Numbered from the stretch's first letter, positions 12,645 to 23,800 are shown. The stretch is 64,000 nt of DNA from Sterolibacterium sp. (GCA_019105045.1 JAHRWT010000017.1:1-64000), one strand, 5' to 3'. Made by a program: numbers and translations. Notes: a model not told the origin generated them from the sequence alone.

Positions 12645-13064
12645 ATGCCCAGCCAACCTGCCAAAACCCTGGAAACCTTCGACAATCCGGCCCACCATCG
12701 GGATTACCACATCCACATGGAAATCCCCGAGTTCACCTGTCTGTGCCCAAAAACCGGCCAGCCGGACTTTGCCACGTTGATTCTGGATTACATCCCGGAT
12801 CAACGATGCGTCGAGCTGAAAAGTCTCAAACTGTACGTCTGGAGCTTTCGCGAAGAAGGTCATTTTCATGAGGATGTCACCAATCGCATCCTCGATGATC
12901 TGGTCAACGCGACCCAGCCGCGCTACATGCGCCTGACAGCCAAATTCTTCGTGCGTGGCGGCATTTTTACCAATGTCGTCGCCGAACACCGCCAGCCCGG
13001 CTGGCAGCCCGCGCCGCGCGTCGATCTGACGCAGTTTGAAAGCCAGTCGAACACGCGGGGCTGA
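12645..13064 (+). CDS. queF: NADPH-dependent 7-cyano-7-deazaguanine reductase QueF
   Basis: This 139-residue short-type QueF reduces preQ0 to preQ1 in queuosine biosynthesis (family knowledge). The catalytic pair is Cys34 and Asp41 in [11 protein letters not shown], seven residues apart as in the family. [21 protein letters not shown] carries the preQ0- and NADPH-binding elements. The ATG at 12645 is chosen over one 21 bases upstream because the upstream codons are not conserved. No preQ1 riboswitch is evident upstream; the leader instead holds imperfect CTCATTGC repeats at 12600-12635. It converges on lplT. Confidence 0.95.
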   Translation: MPSQPAKTLETFDNPAHHRDYHIHMEIPEFTCLCPKTGQPDFATLILDYIPDQRCVELKSLKLYVWSFREEGHFHEDVTNRILDDLVNATQPRYMRLTAKFFVRGGIFTNVVAEHRQPGWQPAPRVDLTQFESQSNTRG

Positions 13065-13076
13065 CGCATCGCCGAT

Positions 13077-13103
13077 GCCGGGTTGATGGCACGACAACCC
13101 GGC
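13077..13103. terminator. bidirectional hairpin between queF and lplT
   Basis: A perfect 9-bp stem, GCCGGGTTG (13077-13085) and CAACCCGGC (13095-13103), encloses a 9-base loop in the 69-base space between the two convergent genes. There is no strong T tract, so it may act weakly or with Rho. Confidence 0.5.
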
Positions 13104-13133
13104 GGCGTCCATCAAACACCCATCACGCCGCCG

Positions 13134-14378
13134 TCAAACATCTTCAAGCTGGGCAGCCACATTGAAGCGTCGCTGGTTGTACAAATGATGTTGCCAGATG
13201 AAGAACATGCTGACGATGATCATCACCGCAAACAGCACAATGATCAGATTGATCGGTAGCTGCAGCATCATCAGCAGGGCATAGATGCCGGTCATCAGCA
13301 ATATCGACAGGTTCTCGTTGAAATTCTGCACGGCGATCGAGTGGCCTGCACCCATCAGGATATGGCCCCGATGCTGCAACAGGGCATTCATCGGCACCAC
13401 AAAAAAGCCGGAAATCACGCCCAGCAGAATCAGCAGGATCACCGCCACCGCCACATGATGCACAAACACCATGGACAGCAGCACCACGCCCATGGCCACC
13501 CCCAGCGGAATCACTTTCAGCGAGCCACGCAGGGAAATCATCCGCGCGGCCAGCACGGCGCCAACGGCCACCCCCAGCGCCACCGCGCCTTGCAGCAGGG
13601 TCGCCGCCGTCAGGTCCAACCCCAGCGCTTCTGCCGCCCAGGCGATGACGATGAATTGCGTCGTCGCCCCCACGCCCCAGAACAGGGTTGTGACGGCCAG
13701 CGAAATCTGTCCCAGTTTGTCGCGCCACAACAAGCGCAGACAATGATTGAAATCATGCAGCAAATACAATGGGTTGCGCTTCAACATACGATGCGCCACG
13801 CCGGTATTGGGCACATACAGATTGAAGATTGCCGCAATCAGATACAGCACACCGATCACCAGCAGACTCATTTCCGCCGCCGTCTCGACATGAGGCAGAT
13901 CGATGGTCAGCAACCATTCGGCGATTTCCGGTTTCACCAGCAGCCCGCCCAGCGCCGTGCCAAGAATGATGGCCAATACGGTCAAGCCTTCGATCCAGCC
14001 ATTGGCCACCACCAGCAACCGGTGGGGCAGCAACTCGGTGAGGATGCCGTACTTGGCCGGCGAATAAGCCGCCGCCCCCAGGCCGACCACGGCATAAGCC
14101 AGCAGCGGATGCACATCGGCAAACATCAGCAGACAGCCAAAAATCTTGATGGCGTTACTGATGAACATCACCCGACCCTTGGGCATGGAGTCGGCATAGG
14201 CGCCGACAAAGGCTGCCAGCAACACATAGGAAGCCGTGAAGAAGGTTTTCAGCAAAGGCTCATAACCTTCGGGCGCCTGCATGTCGCGCAGCGCAGCGAT
14301 GGCGGCAATCAGCAGCGCGTTATCGGCCAGCGCAGAAAAGAACTGCGCCGCCATGATGATGTAAAAACCGAGATTCAT
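13134..14378 (-). CDS. lplT: lysophospholipid transporter LplT (MFS)
   Basis: A 414-residue polytopic inner-membrane protein with about 12 hydrophobic segments. The N-terminal MNLGFYIIMAAQFFSALADNALLIAA and the AYSPAKYGILTELLPHRLLVVANGWIEG segment are characteristic of LplT. LplT flips lysophospholipids inward for reacylation (family knowledge). In many genomes it is fused or adjacent to the acyltransferase aas; no such gene is next to it here. It is transcribed alone, convergent with queF, with a 459-base spacer upstream. Confidence 0.88.
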   Translation of the reverse strand: MNLGFYIIMAAQFFSALADNALLIAAIAALRDMQAPEGYEPLLKTFFTASYVLLAAFVGAYADSMPKGRVMFISNAIKIFGCLLMFADVHPLLAYAVVGLGAAAYSPAKYGILTELLPHRLLVVANGWIEGLTVLAIILGTALGGLLVKPEIAEWLLTIDLPHVETAAEMSLLVIGVLYLIAAIFNLYVPNTGVAHRMLKRNPLYLLHDFNHCLRLLWRDKLGQISLAVTTLFWGVGATTQFIVIAWAAEALGLDLTAATLLQGAVALGVAVGAVLAARMISLRGSLKVIPLGVAMGVVLLSMVFVHHVAVAVILLILLGVISGFFVVPMNALLQHRGHILMGAGHSIAVQNFNENLSILLMTGIYALLMMLQLPINLIIVLFAVMIIVSMFFIWQHHLYNQRRFNVAAQLEDV

Positions 14379-14837
14379 TGTGCGTCAGGATGCGGCTGCC
14401 CGGCAACCGTCCCGACCCTTCGTCTTCATAGTGATATTGCCGGATGCAGCAATCGACAAGGTGGCGAACGTACATCCAGCACACATTGCAGAACCTGCGA
14501 CGGCGTGCTTTATACCACGAACCCGGCCACCCTGGCCGGAGCGAATGCACTGACCATGTGCAACGCTGTTTGTAACGGCAAGCAGACGCTGCGGATGGGC
14601 GCTGGATACAGGGCACAGCCTCATACCGTTGATCCACTCACAAACACCTACACCTCGACGTCTTCTCTCCATGATTCTCTCCATGCAAGCAGACTTTACT
14701 CACTGCAGACTGGCACGGAAATCGGGGAGCAGATCATCATCTCCTGTATCATTGATACCCTTTCAGCACATTGAACCACATGAGCCGAAGCTGCGACCTG
14801 CCCCTTTCAGTTCGATGCTCATCCGCCACCACCACTC
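14379..14837. other. 459-base divergent spacer between lplT and pcnB
   Basis: No gene or tRNA is recognised. The clearest element is a palindrome, GTATCA-T-TGATAC (14746-14758), about 80 bases before the pcnB start, a possible operator. No convincing promoter boxes were found for either gene. Confidence 0.4.
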
Positions 14838-16217
14838 ATGATTCGCAAACTGTTGCACCGCGCAGCCAAGGTATTCCGGCCAGCCTCTGCCAGGCCATCC
14901 AGCAGCAACACCGTGGCCACCATTCCGCAATCTCGCCACGGCATACGCCGCGAGCTCATTTCTCCGGGGGCGATACGCACCTGTGAAGCGCTGCAGCGCG
15001 CGGGGCACAAGGCTTATGTGGTGGGCGGCGCGGTGCGCGACCTGATTGCCGGACTGCATCCCAAGGATTTCGACATCGCCACCGATGCCACGCCCGAAGA
15101 AGTGCGCGCCCTGTTTCGTCGTTCGCGCATCATTGGCCGGCGCTTTCAGATCGTGCATGTGATGCAGGGTGGCGAGACGCTGGAAGTGTCCACTTTTCGC
15201 GCCGCGCACGATACCGATACGCAGAAGGACGAACATGGCCGCGTACTGCGCGACAACGTCTGGGGCAGCCAGGCCGAGGACGCCGCCCGCCGTGATTTCA
15301 CGGTGAATGCGCTGTATTACGATCCCAGCAACGAAACCGTGCTGGATTATCACCATGGCGTGGCCGACATCCAGCAGAAGACGCTGCGCATGATCGGTGA
15401 GCCGCGCACTCGTTATCGTGAAGACCCGGTGCGCATGCTGCGGGCAGTGCGCCTGGCGGCCAAGCTGGGGCTGGAAATCGAACCCGCCGCACGCACGCCG
15501 ATCCGTGAAATGGCCAGTCTGCTGGAAAACATTCCGGCGGCACGCATCTTCGATGAAATGCTCAAGCTGCTGTTTTCCGGCCAGGCCATCAAATGTCTGG
15601 AACGCCTGCGCGCGGAGGGCCTGCATCATGGCCTGCTGCCGCTGCTCGACGTCATTCTCGAACAACCCGACGGCGCGCGTTTCATCACTTTGGCGCTGGC
15701 AAACACCGACCAACGGATACATGCCGGCAAGCCGACTTCACCGGGTTTTCTGTTTGCCACCTTGCTCTGGAAGGAAGTGCTGACCGCCTGGGAGCGCGAC
15801 AAGACAGGCGACGCACTGCCGATTCCCGCCCTGTATGACGCCATGGACAAGGTGCTGGAGCAGCAGGCCGACACGCTGGCCATCACCCGCCGCATCACGG
15901 GGGATATCAAGGAAATCTGGGCCTTGCAGCCGCGCTTTGAAAAACGCACGGGCAAATCCGCCCTGCGCCTGCTCGAACAACCCCGCTTTCGCGCGGCTTA
16001 CGATTTCCTCCTGCTGCGCGCGCAAAGTGGCGAAATCCCCATGGAACTGGCCGACTGGTGGACCACCTTCCAGGACGTTGATACCGAGCAGCGCCTGGCC
16101 ATGCTGTTGCCCGACACCCACAAGAAAAAGAAACGGCGGCGCAGCAGCCGCTCGCGCGGCAGCAAGGCAGACGAGACGAAACTGGCGCAAGCGGCCCCCG
16201 CGGAGCCCGATCAGTGA
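14838..16217 (+). CDS. pcnB: poly(A) polymerase PcnB
   Basis: The 459-residue enzyme adds poly(A) tails to RNA 3' ends and so promotes decay (family knowledge). The nucleotidyltransferase core shows VVGGAVRDLIAGLHPKDFDIATDATPEEV with the DxD metal ligands, then RRFQIVHV and RRDFTVNALYYD. The C terminus is strongly basic (KKKKRRRSSRSRGSK), as in PcnB but not in CCA-adding enzymes. The gene opens a plus-strand cluster pcnB-folK-DUF486-panBCD, and its stop overlaps folK by 4 bases. Confidence 0.94.
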   Translation: MIRKLLHRAAKVFRPASARPSSSNTVATIPQSRHGIRRELISPGAIRTCEALQRAGHKAYVVGGAVRDLIAGLHPKDFDIATDATPEEVRALFRRSRIIGRRFQIVHVMQGGETLEVSTFRAAHDTDTQKDEHGRVLRDNVWGSQAEDAARRDFTVNALYYDPSNETVLDYHHGVADIQQKTLRMIGEPRTRYREDPVRMLRAVRLAAKLGLEIEPAARTPIREMASLLENIPAARIFDEMLKLLFSGQAIKCLERLRAEGLHHGLLPLLDVILEQPDGARFITLALANTDQRIHAGKPTSPGFLFATLLWKEVLTAWERDKTGDALPIPALYDAMDKVLEQQADTLAITRRITGDIKEIWALQPRFEKRTGKSALRLLEQPRFRAAYDFLLLRAQSGEIPMELADWWTTFQDVDTEQRLAMLLPDTHKKKKRRRSSRSRGSKADETKLAQAAPAEPDQ

Positions 16218-16750
16218 GCTGCGCGGATACCGGCAAGCCGCCGCCCGTCAGGCAGCTGGCCTATGTTGCATTGGGTGCCAATCTGGGCCAACCCATCGCC
16301 ACCCTGCAGGCCGCCTTGCAGGCATTGAGCCACTTGCCAGCCGCCCGCCTGACGGCACGCTCTTCCCTGTATCGCACAGCGCCGGTCGGGCTGACGCAAC
16401 AGCCTGATTTCATCAATGCCGTGATTCAGCTGGAAATCGACGACAGCGCCCAGTTATCACCGCATACATTGCTGGCCAATCTCTTTGCCATCGAAGCGCA
16501 TTTTGGGCGACGACGCAGCATTCCCAATGCGCCGCGCACGCTCGATCTCGATCTGCTGCTGTATGGCAACCAGCAATTGCACACCGCACAGCTGGATTTG
16601 CCTCACCCGCGCATGCACCAGCGCGCATTCGTGCTCGCCCCCCTGCTCGAAATCGCCCCGGACTGCCACATTCCCGGCCACGGCCCGGCCGTCGCGCTAT
16701 TGGCCAATTGCCAGGATCAAGCCATCACCAGAATCACTGCAAGCAGCTGA
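16214..16750 (+). CDS. folK: 2-amino-4-hydroxy-6-hydroxymethyldihydropteridine pyrophosphokinase FolK
   Basis: FolK transfers pyrophosphate to the folate pterin precursor (family knowledge). The 178-residue sequence contains VALGANLGQP, the LYRTAPVGLTQQPDFINAV strand, and RTLDLDLLLYG followed by LPHPRMHQRAFVLAPLLEI, the full FolK signature. It overlaps the pcnB stop by 4 bases (ATGA), so is translationally coupled, and leads directly to a DUF486 gene and the pantothenate genes. Confidence 0.95.
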   Translation: MSCADTGKPPPVRQLAYVALGANLGQPIATLQAALQALSHLPAARLTARSSLYRTAPVGLTQQPDFINAVIQLEIDDSAQLSPHTLLANLFAIEAHFGRRRSIPNAPRTLDLDLLLYGNQQLHTAQLDLPHPRMHQRAFVLAPLLEIAPDCHIPGHGPAVALLANCQDQAITRITASS

Positions 16751-16751
16751 A

Positions 16752-17108
16752 ATGCCGGCCATGCAGAATTTCCCGCTGGCCTTGCAGGCCGTGTTGCTGC
16801 TGACAGCTTCGAATGTCTTTATGACTTTCGCCTGGTATGCCCACCTGAAGAATCTCAATGACAAACCCTGGTGGTTCGCCGCGCTGGCCTCCTGGGGCAT
16901 TGCCTTGTTCGAATACCTGCTGCAGGTGCCGGCCAATCGTATCGGCTATCAAAGCCTAGATCTGGCGCAGCTGAAAATGATCCAGGAAGTCATCACCTTG
17001 ATGGTTTTCATTCCTTTTGCGATTTTTTACATGCAGCAGCCCGTCAAGCTCGACTATCTATGGGCCACGCTGTGCATGTTGGCTGCGGTATATTTCATCT
17101 TTCGCTGA
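16752..17108 (+). CDS. DUF486 small membrane protein
   Basis: A 118-residue protein with four predicted membrane helices, beginning LALQAVLLLTASNVFMTFAWYAHLK and ending LDYLWATLCMLAAVYFIFR. It matches the DUF486 family, small drug/metabolite-exporter-like proteins of unknown substrate. The ATG at 16752 follows the folK stop by one base; a second ATG at 16761 is possible. It lies 66 bases before panB in a plus-strand cluster, which does not reveal a role. Confidence 0.82.
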   Translation: MPAMQNFPLALQAVLLLTASNVFMTFAWYAHLKNLNDKPWWFAALASWGIALFEYLLQVPANRIGYQSLDLAQLKMIQEVITLMVFIPFAIFYMQQPVKLDYLWATLCMLAAVYFIFR

Positions 17109-17174
17109 TTTTTACACTCTTTCTGCCTCTTTCGGCCCCGCCTCTGGCTTCAGCTTTGACCAAAGGATGTCCTC

Positions 17175-17987
17175 ATGAGCTATCTCGCTTCCGACAAACC
17201 CATCACCTTGCATGAACTGGGCAAGAAATACGCCGCCGGCGAAAAAATCGCCACGCTGACGGCCTATGACGCCAGTTTCGCCGCCCTGCTTGACCGCAAC
17301 GGCATCGACGTGATGCTGGTGGGTGATTCACTGGGCAACGTGCTGCAAGGCCACAGCACCACCTTGCCGGTAACCATGGAACACATGATTTATCACACCG
17401 AAGCCGTGGTGCGCGGCAGCCAGCGGGCTTTCGTGGCCACCGACCTGCCCTGGGGCAGCTATCAGGAAAGCCCACAGCAAGCCTTGCGCAATGCCAGTCG
17501 CTTGATGGCAGCCGGCGCACAGATGGTCAAGCTGGTAGGCGGTTTGGTGATGGCGGAAACCGTGCGTTACCTGACCGAACGCGGGGTGCCGGTCTGGGCG
17601 CATATTGGTCTGACGCCGCAATCAGTCCATGCCCTGGGCGGCTATCGCGTGCAGGGCAAGGATGAAGCCGCTGCCCAGCGCATGAAGGATGAAGCCCTCA
17701 GCCTGCAGCAGGCCGGGGCCGCCATGTTGCTGATCGAAATGATCCCCGCCACGCTGGGCGCAGAACTGACACAAATGCTGCAGATCCCCACCATCGGCAT
17801 TGGCGCCGGGCCGGATTGCTCGGGTCAGGTACTGGTGCTGCACGACATGCTGGGCGTGTATCCGGGCAAGACGGCGCGCTTCGTGCGCAACTTCCTGCAA
17901 GGCGCGGCCAGCATCGACGAGGCGGTGCAGGCTTATGTCGAGGCGGTCAAGCAAGGCAGCTTCCCGGCACAAGAACACACTTATTGA
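17175..17987 (+). CDS. panB: 3-methyl-2-oxobutanoate hydroxymethyltransferase PanB
   Basis: PanB makes ketopantoate, the first committed step to pantothenate and CoA (family knowledge). The 270-residue protein shows [31 protein letters not shown], the metal-binding start of the TIM barrel, and [15 protein letters not shown] plus [10 protein letters not shown] near the active site. An AAAGGATG Shine-Dalgarno region precedes the start. It is followed by a tandem-repeat spacer and panC. Confidence 0.96.
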   Translation: MSYLASDKPITLHELGKKYAAGEKIATLTAYDASFAALLDRNGIDVMLVGDSLGNVLQGHSTTLPVTMEHMIYHTEAVVRGSQRAFVATDLPWGSYQESPQQALRNASRLMAAGAQMVKLVGGLVMAETVRYLTERGVPVWAHIGLTPQSVHALGGYRVQGKDEAAAQRMKDEALSLQQAGAAMLLIEMIPATLGAELTQMLQIPTIGIGAGPDCSGQVLVLHDMLGVYPGKTARFVRNFLQGAASIDEAVQAYVEAVKQGSFPAQEHTY

Positions 17988-17988
17988 T

Positions 17989-18015
17989 GACTGGAAAGAC
18001 TGGAAAGACTGGAAA
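17989..18015 (+). repeat. three perfect 9-bp tandem repeats between panB and panC
   Basis: GACTGGAAA occurs three times head to tail right after the panB stop (17985-17987), within the 53-base panB-panC spacer. It is one of several 9-16-base tandem repeats in this window and is a likely slippage site. Confidence 0.95.
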
Positions 18016-18040
18016 TACCTGGACAGGACCATAGCATCCC

Positions 18041-18868
18041 ATGAATATCTGCGAAACCATCAGCGACTTGCGCAATCGGCTGAAAACCGCCGGACGCATC
18101 GCGTTCGTGCCTACCATGGGCAATCTGCACGACGGCCATATCAGCCTGATGCACCAGGCCCGCCAGCAGGGTGATTGCGTGGTAGCCAGCATTTTCGTCA
18201 ATCGCCTGCAGTTTCGTCCCGGCGAGGATTTTGAAAGATACCCGCGCACTTTCGAGGCAGATTGCCAACGCCTGCGTGCCGCAGATGTGGATGTCCTGTT
18301 TTTCCCCGATGAAACGGAAATGTATCCCCAGCCGCAGCGCTACCACGTCGAGCCGCCCGTCGAACATGACCAGATCCTCGAAGGTGAATTTCGCCCCGGT
18401 CATTTCCGGGGCGTGGCCACCGTGGTCACCAAGCTGTTCAACATCGTACAGCCCCAAGTGGCCCTGTTTGGCAGCAAGGATTACCAGCAGTTGATGGTGA
18501 TTCGCAATCTGGTGGCGGATCTGGCCTTGCCCATCACGATCATCGCCGGTGATACCGTGCGCGCGGAGGACGGCCTGGCGCTGTCCTCGCGCAATGGCTA
18601 TCTCACGGCGGCAGAGCGGGCCGAAGCACCGCGCCTGTATCGCCTGCTCAGCGACATGCGCCAGGCCATTCTGCGCGGTGAACGCGACTACGCCAAGCTG
18701 GAACAACACGTCGCAGAGACCTTGCGCGAACACGGCTGGCGGCCCGATTATGTTGCAGTGCGGGAAAAGCTTGGATTACAATTGCCCTCCGCTCACGAAT
18801 CCGGACTGGTGATATTGGCTGCGGCACTCCTGGGGAGCACGCGCCTGATCGACAATCTGGAAGTCTAG
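18041..18868 (+). CDS. panC: pantothenate synthetase PanC
   Basis: PanC condenses pantoate and beta-alanine using ATP (family knowledge). The 275-residue sequence has the HIGH-type motif as [34 protein letters not shown] for pantoate binding, [17 protein letters not shown], and the KMSKS-like LSSRNGYL. Length and motifs are normal. It lies between panB and panD. Confidence 0.96.
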   Translation: MNICETISDLRNRLKTAGRIAFVPTMGNLHDGHISLMHQARQQGDCVVASIFVNRLQFRPGEDFERYPRTFEADCQRLRAADVDVLFFPDETEMYPQPQRYHVEPPVEHDQILEGEFRPGHFRGVATVVTKLFNIVQPQVALFGSKDYQQLMVIRNLVADLALPITIIAGDTVRAEDGLALSSRNGYLTAAERAEAPRLYRLLSDMRQAILRGERDYAKLEQHVAETLREHGWRPDYVAVREKLGLQLPSAHESGLVILAAALLGSTRLIDNLEV

Positions 18869-18960
18869 GTTGCTGCGATGCGCTCATGCCGGCAGTCACC
18901 AGCAGCGGAAAATGGAAGTGAATGGATGTGGATGAAAAGAGATTGCCCCGCCTGACGACC

Positions 18961-18978
18961 ATCGTCATCGTCATCGTC
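18961..18978 (+). repeat. ATCGTC hexamer repeated three times
   Basis: Three tandem ATCGTC units lie in the 213-base panC-panD spacer, followed by a degenerate ATTGAC. No gene is visible in that spacer. Confidence 0.85.
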
Positions 18979-19081
18979 ATTGACCGGCAGCACCCTCGAC
19001 AACCCAACCTGCACGGCCATCTATCCCGCTCCGTTGATTGATTGATCGCTCTCCCTTTGCATGAGAAAGGAACCCGGCGCT

Positions 19082-19462
19082 ATGCAACGCACCATGCTCA
19101 AATCCAAGCTGCACCGCGTGACCGTGACGCACTCCGAGCTGCACTACGAAGGCTCCTGCGCCATCGACCAAACCTTGCTCGATGCGGCCGACATCCGCGA
19201 ATATCAGCAGATTGAAATCTACAACGTCACCAATGGTGAGCGCTTCAGCACCTATGCCATCGTGGCCGAACGCGACAGCGGCATCATTTCCGTGAATGGC
19301 GCCGCCGCCCGCAAGGCTGCTGCCGGCGATCTGCTGATCATTGCCACCTATGCCAGTTACAACGAAGTCGAACTGGCCGATTTCCAGCCCGATCTGGTTT
19401 ATGTCGATGCGCGCAACCGCATCATGAAACAAAGCAGCAAGATTCCGGTACAGGCTGCCTGA
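19082..19462 (+). CDS. panD: aspartate 1-decarboxylase PanD
   Basis: PanD makes beta-alanine from aspartate for pantothenate (family knowledge). The proenzyme cleaves itself between Gly24 and Ser25 in HYEGS to form the pyruvoyl group; both residues are present. The 126-residue length with [18 protein letters not shown] and [14 protein letters not shown] is typical. I start at the ATG at 19082 (MQRTMLKSK), the conserved family start, not at the one 21 bases upstream. It completes panBCD. Confidence 0.96.
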   Translation: MQRTMLKSKLHRVTVTHSELHYEGSCAIDQTLLDAADIREYQQIEIYNVTNGERFSTYAIVAERDSGIISVNGAAARKAAAGDLLIIATYASYNEVELADFQPDLVYVDARNRIMKQSSKIPVQAA

Positions 19463-19468
19463 ACCGTT

Positions 19469-19537
19469 CCCTCCGCCCATTCTGCCCACTCGCCCGCGCC
19501 GTGCTGACACCATGGACAGGGCAACAGGGCGGGAGGG
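19469..19537 (+). terminator. possible hairpin after panD
   Basis: CCCTCCGCCC (19469-19478) can pair with GGGCGGGAGGG (19527-19537) with one bulged G, across a 48-base loop. The large loop makes terminator function uncertain. Confidence 0.3.
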
Positions 19538-19627
19538 GGCAGTCGGTTTGTCGATTGCATTAAAATCAACCGCTTGTTTCGGAAACCTGACCACAACATC
19601 ATTCCTGCAAGCGCACCCCATCTGCCG

Positions 19628-20842
19628 ATGACTTTTCTTCCGTCCCGGACCCGGAACCGGAATGCTGCCCGGTTTGCGGCAATTTCCGCCTGCCTGAGCT
19701 GCATGCTGCTGGCCGCCTGCGGCAACAGCGACAAAACGGCAGAACCAGCACCGACACGCCAGACCGAAGCGACCGCTCAAGACACAACGGCCGCCACAGC
19801 AGAAAGCCAGATTGAACTGGCAGACAGCGACCTGATTACCGTCCAGGCCGGAGAAATCGAACAAATGCTGCGCGCCAACGGTACGCTGCGCGCCCGCCAT
19901 GAAACCGTGGTCAGGGCCAAGGTTGCCGGCGAAATTCTCGCCGTCAGCGTACTTGAAGGCGAGCACGTCCACGCCGGACAAGAACTGGCGCGCATCGATC
20001 CACTTGAATACCAGGCCCGTCTCGACGATCGCCAGGCCGCGCTGGAAGCAGGCCGCGCCCAGGCCAGTCTCGCCGAAACAACCCGCCGCAAGAACGAAGA
20101 ACTGCGCCAGAAAAACTTTCTCTCCGAACTGGCTTACGACAACGCCCAGTCCGCAGCCAGCATCGCCAATGCCCAGGTGCAGTCACTGGAAGCCCAGCGG
20201 ATTCTCGCGGAAAAAGCCTTGCGGGATACCGTCGTGCACGCGCCGATCAGCGGCTGGATTGCTGAACGTTCCGTCCAGCGCGGCGACAAGACACCCCCGG
20301 ACGGCAAGCTGTTCACGCTCGTCGATCTTTCCAGCCTGGAACTGGAAGCCCGGGTCGCCGCCAATGAAATCGCCCGGGTCGCCATCGGCCAGCCTTTTGT
20401 TGCCCATGTCGAAGGCTATACCGACAGGGCCTTCAAAGGCCACGTCGCGCGCATCGGCGCGCAAGCCTTGCCCGGCAGCCGGGCAATCACCCTCTACATC
20501 GAAATCCCCAATCCGCAAGCCCTGATCAAGGCGGGCATGTTTGCCTCTGGCACCCTGACGCTGGGCCGGCACAACGCCCAGGCCCTGGTACCGCTGACGG
20601 CACTGCACAGCGCAGCCGGCGTCGATTTTGTCTATGCCCTGATCGACGGGCAGATTCGCCGCACTCCGGTAAAAATCGGTATGCAGAGCGAGGCTGCCGG
20701 ACAGGCCGAAATACTTGACGGGTTGACGGCGGGCACGCGCATCGTTGCCGTCAACCTGGGCCCCCTGAAAGAAAATACCCAGGTCAGACTGGTCGCCACC
20801 CGACCAGCAAACCACGCAGAAAACACCCCGGCAGGCCGCTGA
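19628..20842 (+). CDS. RND efflux periplasmic adaptor (membrane fusion protein, lipoprotein)
   Basis: The 404-residue protein has a signal sequence ending in the lipobox LLAAC-GN, so it should be lipidated and held at the periplasmic face of the inner membrane. The adaptor core is visible as RAKVAGEILAVSVLEGEHVHAGQELARIDP (first lipoyl half), an Ala/Gln-rich coiled-coil hairpin, and VVHAPISGWIAERSVQRGD (second half). The ATG at 19628 is preferred to an earlier in-frame start because it gives a clean signal peptide. It ends 2 bases before the permease gene. Substrates are unknown, and no outer-membrane TolC partner or regulator is adjacent. Confidence 0.9.
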   Translation: MTFLPSRTRNRNAARFAAISACLSCMLLAACGNSDKTAEPAPTRQTEATAQDTTAATAESQIELADSDLITVQAGEIEQMLRANGTLRARHETVVRAKVAGEILAVSVLEGEHVHAGQELARIDPLEYQARLDDRQAALEAGRAQASLAETTRRKNEELRQKNFLSELAYDNAQSAASIANAQVQSLEAQRILAEKALRDTVVHAPISGWIAERSVQRGDKTPPDGKLFTLVDLSSLELEARVAANEIARVAIGQPFVAHVEGYTDRAFKGHVARIGAQALPGSRAITLYIEIPNPQALIKAGMFASGTLTLGRHNAQALVPLTALHSAAGVDFVYALIDGQIRRTPVKIGMQSEAAGQAEILDGLTAGTRIVAVNLGPLKENTQVRLVATRPANHAENTPAGR

Positions 20843-20844
20843 CC

Positions 20845-23800
20845 ATGTGGCTTACCCGCGTCAGCATCCGCAACCCGGTCATGGCGGCCATGCTGATGTT
20901 TGCATTGGTGGTGATGGGCGTGTTTTCCTACAACCGGGTGCCCATCGACCAGTTTCCCGATGTCGAAATCCCAGTGGTTGTGGTCAATACCGAATACCCG
21001 GGCGCAGCACCCGAGTCGGTGGAAAACGACGTCACCCGCAAGATCGAGGAAACCGTCAATACCATCAACGGCGTCAAGCAGATCCATTCGCGTTCGTATG
21101 AAGGCTACTCGGTCATCATCATCGAGTTCGAACTGTCGGTCGATCCGGCACAGGCCGCCCAGGATGTGCGCGAGAAGATTTCCGGCATCCGGGCCAAGCT
21201 GCGCCGCGAAGTCAAGGAATCAAAAATTTCGCGTTTCGATCCGGCCGACCGGCCAGTCATTTCCTATGCCATCACTTCGACTGACGAACAGCGCAGCCTG
21301 CGCGAATTGACCACCCTGGCCGACCAGGTCATCAAAAAACGCATCGAAAATGTGCATGGCGTGGGCGCGGTGAACCTGGTTGGTGGGGTCATGCGCGAAG
21401 TACACATCGAACTCAAGCCTGCCGCCCTGGAAGCCTATGAAGTGAGTGCCGATCAGGTACTGAATGCCGTGCGCAGCGCCAACCAGGAAATACCGGCCGG
21501 CGCCTTGCGTTCAGAAAGCCAGGAACGTACGGTGCAGATCAAGGGCAAACTGACCAGCATCGACAGTTTCAACCGCGTCGTGGTCGGCCAGCGAGGCAAT
21601 CACCCCGTCTTTCTGCACCAGGTTGCCCGCGTCATCGACGGCACCGAGGAACAGGACAATCTGGCGCTGATTGACGGCAAGCGCACGCTGGCGCTCGACA
21701 TTCTCAAGGCGCAGGGGCAGAACACCATCGCAGTCATCAACGATGTCCAGCGCAATATCCGGGAACTGCAGGCCGAACTGCCGCCGGATGTGCAATTGAG
21801 CATTGCCAAGGACGCCTCCCTGTCGATCCGGGCCAGTGTCAGCGATGTCGAAACCACCATGCTCGAAGGCGCCATCCTGACAGTACTGATCGTCTTCCTG
21901 TTCCTGAATTCCTGGCGCAGTACGGTGATTACCGGCCTGACCTTGCCTATCTCGATGATCGGCACGTTCATGTTCATCTTCATGTTCGGCTTCACCATCA
22001 ACCTGCTCACCCTGGTCGCCTTGTCCCTGTGCGTCGGCCTGCTGATCGACGATGCCATCGTGGTGCGTGAAAACATCGTCCGCCACGTTGCCCTGGGCGC
22101 AGACCATCACCGGGCTTCACTCGAAGGCACAGCAGAAATCGGCATGGCGGTCTTCGCCACCACCATGACCATCGTCGCCGTGTTTGCACCGATCGGCTTC
22201 ATGGGCGGCATCATCGGCCGTTTCTTCCATCAGTTTGGCCTGACGGTGGTGGCGGCGGTACTGATCTCGATGTTCGTCGCCTTCTCGCTGGACCCCATGC
22301 TCTCCGCCATCTGGGCTGACCCCAAACCAGAGGACGTCAAGCGCCCCAACCTGCTCGACCGCCTGATGCTGCTGCTGGCCCGCCCCATGCACTGGTTCGA
22401 GCGGCGCATGGAATGGACCACCCATGCCTATGGTGCGATGCTCGGCTGGTCGTTGCGCCATCGCCTGAATACCGTCATCTTGGCGCTTGCCTCGATGCTG
22501 GCCAGTTTCTTTCTGCTGCCCTACGTCGGCACGGAAATGCTGCCCAATGCCGACTTTGCCGAAACCCTGGTCAACTTCACCACGCCGGAAGGCGCTTCGC
22601 TTGAACTGACCGAAACCAAGGCGCGTCAGGTGAATGCCGCCCTGCACGAATTTGCCGAAGTCGAATACACCTATACGACCATCAACACCGGCAATGCCAA
22701 CGGCAAGAATGCAGCTGCACTGTATGTCAAACTCACGCCGCGCAAACAGCGCACACGCAGCCAGGCAGCGCTGACCCAACCCATCCGCGAACGCCTGCAA
22801 CAAATTGGCGGCATCACCGTGACCCACGTCGGCACGGTCAACCCCATCATGCAGGGCAAGCAGCTGGTCTTCAGCCTGCAGGGGCCGGACATGCCGGTGC
22901 TGAGTCGTCTGGCAGTCGATGCCCGGCAGCGGCTTGAACAGATACCAGGCCTGGTCGACCTCGATACCAGCCTCAAGCCCTCAAAACCAACCGTTGCCCT
23001 GAATATCCGCCATGATGTGGCAGCCGATCTGGGTATCGATGTGAGCCGCCTGGGTATGGCCCTGCGGCCTTTCCTCGCCGGCGAAGAAGCCGGCAGCTGG
23101 CTGGCGCCGGACAACCAGAACTACGAGATCAAGATTCGCCTGCCCCCTGAAGACCGCGTCTCTCCGGCCGATCTCGAACGCATCATGCTGCAAACCGCAC
23201 GCATCAATCCTGACGGCAGCCCGAAAATGGTGCCACTCAGCCAGATTGCCAGCATCAGCAGCAGTACCAGCGTGCAGCAGATCAACCGGCGCGCCCTGAC
23301 GCGCGAAATCGAATTCAATGCCAACGCCTATGGCCGCTCGGTGGGTGAAATCAGCAATGACATCAAGGCCGCGCTCGACCAGCTCGACTGGCCGCCTGGC
23401 TACCGTTACAAGATCGGCGGCTCGACACGCGACATGGAAGAAGCCTTCTATTACTCCTCGCAAGCCCTGCTGCTGGCGGTACTGTTCATCTACATGATCC
23501 TCGCCGCCCAGTTCAACAGCTTCATCCAGCCACTGGCGATCATGGCCTCGCTGCCGCTGACCCTGATCGGTGTGGTCCTCTCGCTGCTGATTTTCGGCAG
23601 CACGCTCAACGTCTTTTCCATCATCGGCTTCATCCTGCTGATGGGCCTGGTCACCAAGAACGCCATCCTGCTCGTCGATTTCGCCATCCGCGCCCGCGCC
23701 GACGGCATGTCGCGCGAAGCCGCGCTGATCGAAGCCGCGCGGGTGCGCTTCCGTCCCATCATCATGACCTCCATGGCCATGGTCTTCGGCATGTTGCCGC

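Noticed and set aside
14379-14837. tRNA gene in the lplT-pcnB spacer
   Set aside because: I saw no cloverleaf or TTC-containing T-loop; no tRNA or rRNA gene was recognised anywhere in the window.
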